Source: Paulinella micropora
Taxonomy: Eukaryota > Cercozoa > Imbricatea > Euglyphida
Direction of reading: 5' to 3'
Assembly: GCA_009731375.1 (NCBI GenBank)
Contig: BJOX01000089.1
Location: forward strand, 276,530-304,889
DNA length: 28,360 nucleotides
Shown: positions 1 to 28,360 of the stretch, piece by piece
How the letters are laid out: each line of letters begins with the position of its first letter
Position numbering within the stretch: position 1 is the first letter of the stretch
Notes under the pieces: generated by a model
Database searches by the model: none
What the model saw: the letters and a program-made list of their open reading frames with translations, nothing else
What the model was told of the DNA's origin: nothing
Translations under genes and position numbers: made by a program

Positions 1-14
1 CCCCCCCCCCCCCC
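1..14. repeat. Poly-C run at window edge
   Basis: Fourteen C from the first base. With the poly-G run at the other end of the window it may mark a contig edge artefact or a real homopolymer. Confidence 0.6.
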
Positions 15-30
15 GAATATGTAGATAGAT

Positions 31-153
31 AGGTCTGTCCTCAGTTGTTTCCCCCCGACGAATATGTAGATAGATAGATATGGATATATAGGTTTAGATA
101 GAGAGGTGCAGCATCTTCCGGTCGGTCCTCAGTTGTCCCCCCGACGAATATGT
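31..153 (-). repeat. Two echoes of the gene B exon 11 region
   Basis: Segments 31-66 and 113-153 share cctcagttgt and ccccccgacgaatatgtag with the putative exon 11 (186-225), separated by GATA arrays. They lie downstream of it, so they fit donor-edge copies. They also support the idea that 184-244 is a real exon. Confidence 0.75.
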
Positions 154-183
154 AGAGATAGATCGATAGATAGATAGTTGTAC

Positions 184-752
184 ATGTTCCGGTCGATCCC
201 CAGCTGTTCCCGCCAACGAATCCGCAACGGCACCACCCCGCAGACTGCCAGACAGACAGCACATGCACGCTACACATCCGACACCCAGCTCTCTCTCTCT
301 CTCTCTCTCTCTCTCTGCTGACCTTAGTAGTGAAGTCTCGGTTGCTACAGGCAATACCCTAACAGAAACAATATTGTATGTAATATATAATATTACCACA
401 CACACATTACATATATATATATATGTATATATATATATAGAGAGAGAGAGAGGGCAGAGCAGGGTGTTACGGTGTCCACGACAAACGCGTTGACGCCTGC
501 GCCTAGCTTGCCGCTCTGATAGTAGTACCTACGTCACATACGTACATACATGCATGCATAAATACATACACAAGAATACAAACATACATAAGGCAGGTAG
601 ATCCACACGATAGGCTAGGCTAGGCTAGGCTAGGCTAGGATAGGATAGGCTAGGATTGATGCTGACTTGTAGTTGTTGCCATCTAGTCTGTTGACAGAGG
701 TGGTGCGCGCCAAGCCCCACACCGCAGAGTTCTGCTGGCCCATGCCGCTGAC
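184..752 (-). CDS. Gene B exons 8-11: start of S8 catalytic domain
   Basis: Exon 8 (752-667) encodes [20 protein letters not shown] and NRLDGNNY; exon 9 (528-471) [20 protein letters not shown]; exon 10 (358-323, only 36 nt) [12 protein letters not shown]. This reproduces the proteinase K pattern in which W-G-L-x-R is followed by a Y-x-x-x-A-G-x-G-V-x-A-(Y/F)-V-(I/V)-D-T-G-I stretch holding the catalytic Asp. Exon 11 (244-184) would read [20 protein letters not shown]. Its frame fits phase 0, but its donor (GTACAA) and end are weakly supported. Further exons with the catalytic His and Ser lie beyond position 1. Confidence 0.8.
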
Positions 753-781
753 CTGCAGGACAAAGAACATGTATTATATTT

Positions 782-819
<38 letters not shown>

Positions 820-897
820 AGGGAGAGGAGAGGGAGGGGTGATATAAATGTAAATGTAAATATAAATAAATAAATAAAAATATAAATAAATAAATAA

Positions 898-934
<37 letters not shown>

Positions 935-2521
935 TATATTCTCACACATAACACACACACACACACACATATATATGTATATATATATACATATATATAT
1001 GTATATATATCTTCTCACACATAAACACACATGTATAGAGAGCGTGTGACCGAGGTTGATCTGCAGTAGTTCTGGCAGTCGCTGCAGGCGTACACCTCAT
1101 CCCCACGATCAAAGTTGTTGTTGTTGTTGTTGTTATTATTATTATTGTTGTTGTTACGATTGTTATTGTTATTGTTTTTGTTTTTGTTGTTGTTGTTGCT
1201 ATTGCTATTATCAACGTTGTTGTTATTGTGCATCCTGTTGTCAACGTAATCATGCTCAAAGTTAGCGATCTCGTTCTCGCTGTTCTCGTTGTTGTTGTTG
1301 TTCTCCACCTCTTCTTCGTTCTGATCGTTGTTTTCCTTTTTCTCCACCTCTTCTTCGTTGTGGTCGTCGTCGTGTTTGTCGTTGTTGTTGTTGTTGTTGC
1401 GGTTGTGCTTGTTGTTGAAGGTCTCCTTGGCGGCGTCTTCCTTGTCCTTGCTGTGTCCGTTACGCACGCCGAACAAGCCGTTGTCGAGCCAGTCCAGACC
1501 CACTTGCTACACACGAGAGAAAGATAGACAACATAGATAAAATAGATAGACAGACGTCGTACATGCCAGTATCAATCCAGTCTAGCCCCACTTGCATGCA
1601 ATACGTCTATTACATACATAAAGTTGCGACATAATCAATGCATGTATACATACATACATACATATACATACATACCTTTTTGTTGGGCTCGCTCAGCCAG
1701 CCGTCTTCGTCCACCCTATACTCATACACACACATAAATACATACATACATACATACATAACCTGTCTTCGTTCATTAGCTGGTCCAAACCCACTGGGTT
1801 GAGATATTACAGACATTAAATTATATACATTACATGTACACACATATACACATACCCTTCATGAGCAGTGCAAGCCACCGGGTTGACATGACATACATTA
1901 CATACACACAACATACGTACACACACATACACACATACCCTTCGTTCATGAGCTGTGCAAGCCCACTGGTTTGACATGACATACATACATTACATACATT
2001 ATATACACATGCATACACACATACCCTTCGTTCATGAGCTGTGCAAGCCCACCGGTTTGACATGACATACATACATTACATACATTACACACATACAGAC
2101 ATACCCTTCTTTCAAGAGCTTGTCCAAGGCCACTGGGTTGGCGTGCACAGCTGCGTTCTGTTCAATGTACCTGAGAGAGAGAGAGAGGAAGGTGTGTGAG
2201 TGAGTTGTGGTTGCCAAGATGTCATATGTCTGCGATTGGCGCGCGAGTTGCGGTGGTTGAGGTTGGTTACGGCTGCCCCGGGCGGTCTACTTGCATTGTA
2301 GTTGTATTTGTTGTAAATAGTTTTGTTTCGTTTGTTTGGTGTATGTACTTGACGTCGGGGTGGCGCAGCAGCCTCTCCAGCCCCGAGCTGCTCAGACGAG
2401 CAGAGTACGCTACACAACGCACAAACGACACCTTAGGTATATATGTATGTATGTACGCATGTATGTAATGTATTAATGCAACCCGTCACTATGTGCCTTT
2501 CTGTCCCTGATTCTATTCGTA

Positions 2522-2554
<33 letters not shown>

Positions 2555-2696
2555 ATATACCGGGAAAGCCGTGTCGGGCCAGGTGGAAGAAGGAGTGCAC
2601 ATTCTTTAAATCGTCCTAACCATCATCATCATCAACAACACCAGCGTCCTGAGAGCGCACAGAAATGGAATGGATGGCCTTGCTATCTATCTATCC

Positions 2697-2773
<77 letters not shown>

Positions 2774-2814
2774 CCTACCTACCTACCTACCTACTTACCT
2801 ACCTACCTACCTAC

Positions 2815-2850
<36 letters not shown>

Positions 2851-3435
2851 ATCTACAAGAGTGGATTAAAGCCCGACCTTGGCAAACTTCGCCTGCACCT
2901 CTTGCACATGCTTCAACAACTCCTGAAGACACACAAACACACACACACACACACACACACATACACACACATAATATCACATATAAATTATTTATCCATG
3001 TGTTGATTTTATATTGCCTTCCTCCTGTTTTATCGTCTACATATGCCTTTCTCTCTTCGCCTTTCGAGTGTCTCGCTCACTCTCACTTCCTTTAATCAGT
3101 ATTTTCTTATTGATAGTTGCCTACCTTGAAGTCCATCTTAATATCTTGTCAAGAAAATTTGCCCCAACTTATACTTCAAGAAGAAAATTTGCCAAAAGTT
3201 ATATTTAAAAGAAGAAAAGAACATGCTGGACCGTAGAAACAGGACAAAACACTCGTTTTTCGGTGTGTCTTTATGTGGCCGTTGCCTCCTCGAAAATTAC
3301 CTTGTTGGTGTAGCCGTCTCGGAGAACAACAATGTATTCATCCTTGACGGATTCAGCCGCCTTGAGGTATGCCGCAACAGATGATCCAGCGATCAAAGTT
3401 GGACAAAGTGCCAGGATACTTATCAAAGCTAGCAT
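184..3435 (-). CDS. Secreted subtilisin-like (S8, proteinase K type) serine protease, 11 exons visible, 3' partial
   Basis: Predicted secreted endopeptidase. Exons on the minus strand: 3435-3301, 2922-2878, 2603-2561, 2409-2349, 2170-2105, 1715-1676, 1506-1051, 752-667, 528-471, 358-323 and, less surely, 244-184. The first ten sum to 1026 nt (342 codons) with phases matching at each junction. Domain order: signal peptide [18 protein letters not shown]9 propeptide from [11 protein letters not shown] to HPDVKYIEQNA (31-about 100), a spacer with an Asn-rich exon (about 117-282), then the S8 domain start [23 protein letters not shown] and GIACSNRDF. Asp329 in VVDT is the expected catalytic Asp. 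The catalytic His and Ser regions lie beyond the window start. ATG at 3435-3433 is chosen because it starts the signal peptide. Confidence 0.87.
1051..1715 (-). CDS. Gene B exons 6-7: spacer with Asn-rich low-complexity exon
   Basis: Exon 6 (1715-1676) encodes [13 protein letters not shown]. Exon 7 (1506-1051, 152 codons) begins [20 protein letters not shown], runs through long tracts of Asn mixed with Asp, Glu, Lys and His, and ends [21 protein letters not shown], a Cys-rich piece. On the plus strand the Asn tracts are GTT repeats, so this is a trinucleotide array translated as part of the protein. The reading frame survives the whole array, and exon length is a multiple of three. It separates the propeptide from the catalytic domain, a place usually occupied by a short cleavage linker. 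Confidence 0.72.
1569..1596 (-). repeat. Echo of the gene B exon 7 acceptor edge
   Basis: The minus-strand sequence CAAGTGGGGCTAGACTGGAT matches the exon 7 start (QVGLDWLD). It lies about 70 bases upstream of the exon in transcript direction. Confidence 0.85.
1761..2068 (-). repeat. Four echoes of the gene B exon 5 donor edge
   Basis: Segments at about 2022-2068, 1936-1979, 1851-1898 and 1761-1806 repeat the last about 38 bases of exon 5 (encoding [12 protein letters not shown]) with donor GTATG. Period is about 86 bases, with CATA arrays between. Copies vary in frame and length; the copy at 1761-1806 has a different end. Confidence 0.93.
2105..3435 (-). CDS. Gene B exons 1-5: signal peptide and inhibitor I9 propeptide
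   Basis: Exon 1 encodes 45 residues: a hydrophobic signal peptide followed by [15 protein letters not shown], the first strand of an I9 propeptide. Exon 2 gives [15 protein letters not shown] (helix), exon 3 [14 protein letters not shown], exon 4 [20 protein letters not shown] and exon 5 [20 protein letters not shown]. This matches the I9 pattern of two helices and four strands ending in D-V-x-Y-I-E-x-(N/D). In the family this part folds the enzyme, inhibits it and is cleaved off. Exon 1 has a GTAATT donor; the other donors are GTCGGG, GTATAT, GTACAT and GTATGT. Confidence 0.88.
2682..2852. repeat. TATC/TACC array in gene B intron
   Basis: (TATC)n with an internal (TACC)n block, between exons 2 and 3 of gene B. 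On the sense strand it reads GATA, opposite to most arrays in gene A introns. Confidence 0.95.
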
Positions 3436-4140
<705 letters not shown>

Positions 4141-4144
4141 TTGA

Positions 4145-4147
<3 letters not shown>

Positions 4148-4175
<28 letters not shown>

Positions 4176-5598
4176 CTTCTTCTTCTTCTTCTTCTTCTTC
4201 TTCTTCTTCTTCTTCTTCTTCTTCTTCTTCTTCTTCTTCTTCTTCTTCTTCTTCTTCTTCTTCTTCTTCTTCTTCTTCTTCTCCTTTAATGAAAGCAACA
4301 TTGTACAGGGAGAAAAGTCAGAACTAAATTATGAGAAGCTAACTTGGTAAAAAAAATTTAATATAAATGTAATAACTAGTACGGGAAATATTGAGTCTTC
4401 TTCTTCTTCTTCTTCTTCTTCTTCTTCTTCTTCTTCTTCTTCTGCTTCTTCTGCTTCTGCTTCTGCTTCTTCTTCTTCTTCTTCTTCTTCTTCTTCTTCT
4501 TCTTCTTCTTCTTCTTCTTCTTCTTCTTCTTCATCATCTTCTGCTGCTGCTGCTGCTTCTGCTTCTCCTTCTTCTCCTTCTTCTTCTTCTTCTTCTTCTT
4601 TTTCTTCTTCTTGTCTTGTTCTTGTTCTTGTTCTTGTGCTTGTTCTTGTTCTTGTTGTTGTTATTGCTTTTGTTGTTGTTAGTTTCTGTTGTTGTTGTTG
4701 TTGTTGTTGCTGTTCTTCTTCTTGTTCTTCTTCTTCTTCTTCTTCTTCTTCTTCTTCTTCTTCTTCTTCTTCTTCTTCTTCTTCTTCTTCTTCTTCTTCT
4801 TCTTCTTCTTCTTCTCCTCCTCCTCCTCCTCCTCCTCTTCTTCTTCTTCTTCTTCTTCTTCTTCTTCTTCTTCTTCTTCTTCTTCTTCTTCTTCTTCATC
4901 ATCTTCTGCTGCTGCTGCTGCTTCTGCTTCTCCTTCTTCTCCTTCTTCTTCTTCTTCTTCTTCTTTTTCTTCTTCTTGTCTTGTTCTTGTTCTTGTTCTT
5001 GTGCTTGTTCTTGTTCTTGTTGTTGTTATTGCTTTTGTTGTTGTTAGTTTCTGTTGTTGTTGTTGTTGTTGTTGCTGTTCTTCTTCTTGTTCTTCTTCTT
5101 CTTCTTCTTCTTCTTCTTCTTCTTCTTCTTCTTCTTCTTCTTCTTCTTCTTCATCTTCTTCATCTTCTTCTTCTTCTTCTCCTCCTCCTCCTCCTCCTCC
5201 TCTTCTTCTTCTTCTTCTTCTTCTTCTTCTTCTTCTTCTTCTTCTTCTTCTTCTTCTTCTTCTTCTTCTTCTTCTTCTTCTTCTTCTTCTTCTTGTCTTC
5301 TTGTTCTTGTTCTTGTTCTTGTTGTTATTGTTGTTAGTTTCTGTTGTTGTTGTTGTTAGTTTCTGTTGTTGTTGTTGTTGCTGTCCTTCTTCTTCTTCTT
5401 CTTCTTCTTCTTCTTCTTCTTCTTCTTCTTCTTCTTCTTCTTCTTCTTCTTCTTCTTCTTCTTCTTCTTCTTCTTCTTCTTCTTCTTCTTCTTCTTCTTC
5501 TTCTTTTTCTTCTTCTTCTTCTTCTTCTTCTTCTTCTTCTTCTTCTTCTTCTTCTTCTTCTTCTTCCTCTTCCTCTTCTTTTCTTCTTCTTCTTCTTC

Positions 5599-5683
<85 letters not shown>

Positions 5684-5830
5684 CTTCTTCTTCTTCTTCT
5701 TCTTCTTCTTCTTCTTCTTCTTCTTCTTCTTCTTCTTCTTCTTCTTCTTCTTCTTCTTCTTCTTCTTCTTCTTCTTCTTCTTCTTCTTCTTCTTCTTCCT
5801 CTTCCTCTTCTTTTCTTCTTCTTCTTCTTC

Positions 5831-5915
<85 letters not shown>

Positions 5916-6052
5916 CTTCTTCTTCTTCTTCTTCTTCTTCTTCTTCTTCTTCTTCTTCTTCTTCTTTCTTTCTTTTCTTTCTTCTTCTTCTTCTTCTTCT
6001 TCTTCTTCTTCTTCTTCTTCTTCTTCTTCTTCTTCTTCTTCTTCTTCTTCTT
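4148..6052. repeat. Giant CTT-based polypyrimidine array with ATT blocks
   Basis: Nearly 2 kb of (CTT)n interrupted by CTG, CCT, TTG and GTT patches, one complex island at 4283-4394, and two (ATT)n blocks at about 5600-5683 and 5831-5915. It contains internal copies: the tcatcatcttctgctgctgc segment at 4531 recurs at 4896 (offset 365), and ttcctcttcctcttctttt at 5564 recurs at 5796 (offset 232). Translations of this region are homopolymers and are not genes. Confidence 0.97.
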
Positions 6053-6102
6053 GGTTGTTGTATTTAATTAATAATCAATGACTAGTTGGGGTGTGGCTTT
6101 GA

Positions 6103-6245
6103 TGATGATGTTGTTGTTGTTGTTGTTGCTGCTGCTGCTGTTGCTGTTGTTGTTGTTGTTGTTGTTGGTGGTGGTGGTGTTCTTGTTCTTGTTGTTCTTG
6201 TTGTTCTTGTTCTTGTTGTTCTTGTTGTTCTTGTTGTTCTTGTTC
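6103..6245. repeat. GTT/GCT and CTTGTT arrays
   Basis: (GTT)n with CTG units, GGT units and then (CTTGTT)n. This is intergenic between the two genes. Confidence 0.9.
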
Positions 6246-6479
6246 CCGACTGGGGTCCCGCCGGAAGCGAATTTTTTTCATTGCCAAAATATGCGAAAAT
6301 GATTGCAACATAGACCCCTGACACTACCTGTGTTACCAACTTCTGGATGCATAAAAATACAAAGGAATTTTCTTCAAAACAAGCCGTATACATCGTGATT
6401 TTCAGCCGGATAATATTCACTAACAAACATAACCCCTGCACACACAAACACGTACATACACGTACATAGTATGATACAC

Positions 6480-7014
<535 letters not shown>

Positions 7015-8270
7015 CGCGCCCAGCGATGTTCACTTCCTGCAACAGCGCTGCAAGGTTACAATCGAACAGGATCATTGAATCCGAGGCTCCATTACTATTC
7101 CAGTAATACTTTCCATATAGTAATGGGAGCTTTTCCATATAGTAATGGGAGCTTTCTGTTCATGCAGAAAGGCATATTAAGCCTGTGACTCCCAGCATAT
7201 ATCAGTTCAACACTCTGAATTGCTCTGAACTGCATAGCGAAGCTTGCCCACAATCCCGGGCAGGAAGTGATCAAGTTAGGGCGCTGCCACGGTGCGGAAA
7301 GCGCGGAAGAAAGCGGAGTCGTTCAATGCGCAAGGTACTGCAATCACATTGAATGCATTGGTGAAGCTCGACTACAATGCGTGGGAGGAAGTGCTGAAGA
7401 GGCTGTGCCAGGAGGCATTGTAGAAAGCTGAGTCTTTCACTGCGCAAGACATAGCAAAGCACGTTGCACGCGACAGTCACAGTGTTATATTGAGTTGAAG
7501 TTGGAGGCGAGTCGAGTCTCCGAGACTCAAAGTTACTTCAACAGGGGCTGCACTGTGATGGTATATATTAATAATCGTGGTATTAATACTATGATCAACG
7601 CGACGGTCATCCGCTGAGGGCACGCTGTCGCATGCACAAGCCCGAGGCACTGTGACCTGTCGGACCGTAGGCTCCGGGCGAAGGAGCGATGAAAAATATT
7701 AGTGTTGTATATATCATGGTAATATTAATATTAACAATATATACATTTATTAATACATGCCTCCTTTTCATTAGAAGATTGACTGCGTTCGAAAATTTTA
7801 GCTCTGCGACTTGAAAAACAATCGTTCTTCAACTAGACATCTAACTCAGCTAGGCTTGAAGTTGAACAATGATGGACAATTTATTAACCCTTAACCGGGC
7901 AATCCACATTTGTGGATCTTGTGGATTATTAAAGATTTTATTAATAAGTCACAAATGTGGCAATATTAGCAGTATTTTGTTTGGTTTAATTACTTCTGTG
8001 ATGTTTGAGCGGAAAAAAAAAGAAAAAACTATGACTGAAAAAAACCGCCTGCGACTCCTCACCGGCTATGATTATAATAATGTTCAATATTGTTGCGTAC
8101 ATTCGCACATCAATATACAATACTCATTCGTTTTCTGATTCTTTAAAATAAAAATTCTTGCACAAAAACAAAACACTGATAACTGACCGACTACCCTTAA
8201 CTAGGCTACTGAAGTTGGAAGTATGCACCGAAGGCGGGTATATATATAGGAAAAAAAAGCCGTCCCCAAC
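7015..8270. other. Complex intergenic sequence, no recognised gene
   Basis: This is the longest stretch without microsatellites. No reading frame here resembles a protein I know. Visible structure: two adjacent copies of ttccatatagtaatgggagc (7111 and 7133), an inverted pair ccattactat/atagtaatgg (7089-7098 and 7117-7126), a diverged dimeric repeat at about 7225-7460, and the palindrome atccacatttgtggat near 7902. It lies just beyond the 3' end of gene A's CA/GTT-rich downstream region. Confidence 0.6.
7225..7460. repeat. Diverged dimeric repeat, period about 123 bp
   Basis: gaactgcatagcgaagcttg with caggaagtgatcaag and gctgcca (7228-7290) aligns with gaatgcattggtgaagctcg, gaggaagtgctgaag and ctgtgcca (7351-7410). 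The following gcggaagaaagcggagtcg and tagaaagctgagtctttcac also align. Confidence 0.7.
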
Positions 8271-8274
8271 CAAC

Positions 8275-8302
8275 CAACACACACACACACACACATATCA
8301 TA

Positions 8303-8353
<51 letters not shown>

Positions 8354-8420
8354 CACACACAAACACACACATACACACACACACACAACATTGCGAAGAA
8401 GTCTCTGGAAACATATAAAT

Positions 8421-8451
<31 letters not shown>

Positions 8452-8555
8452 GTGTGTGTGTGTGTGTGTGGGTGTGTGTGTGTGTGTGGTTTTCTGTTGC
8501 CTCGCTATGAGTCGCTGTTTAGGGAGAATCGCGCAAAGCAAAGAAGGAGAGACAC

Positions 8556-8605
<50 letters not shown>

Positions 8606-8815
8606 GTGGCGGGAGGCGATCCACGAATGAGTTGTTGTTGCTGTTGCTGTTGTCGTTGTTGTTGTTGTTGCTGTTGTTGTTGTTGTGTTGTTCTTGTGTT
8701 GTTGTTGTTGTTGATGATGATGATGCTGCTGCTGCAGCTCTTGTAACTGTCGATGCATTTGTTGTTAATGCTGTGGTTGCAGTTGTTGTCATGGTTGTGA
8801 TTGTTGCCGTTAATT

Positions 8816-8849
<34 letters not shown>

Positions 8850-8872
8850 CGTTGTTGTCGTTGTTGTTGTTG
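8275..8872. repeat. CA, GA, GT and GTT arrays downstream of gene A
   Basis: (CA)n at 8278-8388, (GA)n at 8419-8446, (GT)n at 8450-8490, (GA)n at 8560-8600 and GTT/GCT-rich arrays at 8632-8872 reaching the stop codon of gene A. These are probably 3' UTR and downstream sequence. Confidence 0.9.
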
Positions 8873-28149
<19,277 letters not shown>

Positions 28150-28173
28150 CTATGTATGTAGATATGTAGGTGT

Positions 28174-28210
28174 GATGAATGATTTAAACTCCTTCCCGTC
28201 CGTACCGTAT
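28174..28210 (-). repeat. Echo of the gene A exon 1 acceptor edge
   Basis: The minus-strand sequence CATACGGTACGGACGGGAAG then GAGTTTAAATCATTCATCA matches the start of exon 1 (encoding GTEGKEFFII) with its acceptor context. The AG acceptor itself is altered to AC. Confidence 0.85.
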
Positions 28211-28288
28211 GTGTGTGTGTGTATGTGTATGTGTGTGTGTGCGTGTGTATGCATCTATGAGAGAGAGAGAAAGAGAGAGGAAGGGGGG

Positions 28289-28289
<1 letters not shown>

Positions 28290-28353
<64 letters not shown>
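28290..28353. repeat. 64-base poly-G run near window end
   Basis: An uninterrupted G run followed by aagaaag. Two-colour sequencing chemistry produces false poly-G, so this may be an artefact; if real it would be a strong G-quadruplex former. Confidence 0.6.
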
Positions 28354-28354
<1 letters not shown>

Positions 28355-28360
28355 AGAAAG

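Noticed and set aside
1056-1527. Plus-strand frames of Cys/Tyr or Val across the Asn-rich exon
   Set aside because: They are antisense shadows of the GTT-type array; the minus strand gives the frame that joins to the protease exons.
4391-6081. Long plus-strand reading frames of up to 460 codons
   Set aside because: They are poly-Leu, poly-Ser, poly-Phe, poly-Ile and poly-Tyr translations of CTT and ATT arrays, open in several frames at once.
28290-28353. A telomere or G-quadruplex regulatory element
   Set aside because: It is a pure G homopolymer without telomere-type units, at the window edge, and is more likely a sequencing or assembly artefact.

Overview
This window is nuclear DNA from a eukaryotic microbe. 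Coding information is cut into very small exons separated by introns made almost entirely of simple repeats (GATA/TATC, CATA, CTT, GTT, AAT, GA and CA arrays). Both genes recognised lie on the minus strand, head to tail, and both run off the window. The protein families (a single-chain cyclic-nucleotide-dependent AGC kinase with several nucleotide-binding domains, and a proteinase K-like subtilase with an Asn-rich insert) and the repeat load suit a protist, possibly a photosynthetic alveolate. The sequence alone does not fix the taxon.

Gene A (28149 down to 8873, 5' end beyond the window) encodes a cyclic-nucleotide-dependent protein kinase of the PKG/PKA family. I joined 31 exons by hand (2211 nt, 736 codons plus TAA) without one frame break. 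Splice phases agree at all 30 junctions; 29 introns are GT-AG and one looks GC-AG. Protein order is: C-terminal part of a cyclic-nucleotide-binding (CNB) domain, an autoinhibitory motif KRQAVSAE, two complete CNB domains, a linker, a complete kinase domain and an AGC C-terminal tail ending DWDKEF.

Gene B (3435 down to at least position 184, 3' end beyond the window) encodes a secreted subtilisin-like serine protease. It shows a signal peptide, an inhibitor I9 propeptide, a 152-codon Asn/Asp/Glu-rich exon, and the start of the S8 catalytic domain up to and past the catalytic Asp (VVDT|GI).

The roughly 5.4 kb between the genes (3436-8872) holds giant trinucleotide arrays, a large GATA/TATC inverted pair, and about 1.25 kb of more complex sequence with no recognised gene. 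Introns of gene A hold a tRNA-derived SINE-like element (about 9180-9447), two unidentified repeated units, and a truncated retroelement fragment (19121-19898) with an apparent target-site duplication.

The most unusual signal is that many exons are accompanied, inside the flanking intron, by one to seven decayed copies of their own edge together with the splice site ('exon-edge echoes'). This occurs in both genes and on both exon sides. Four runs of N (9772-9781, 9948-10079, 12439-12776, 23471-23480) are assembly gaps; none interrupts the reconstructed reading frame.
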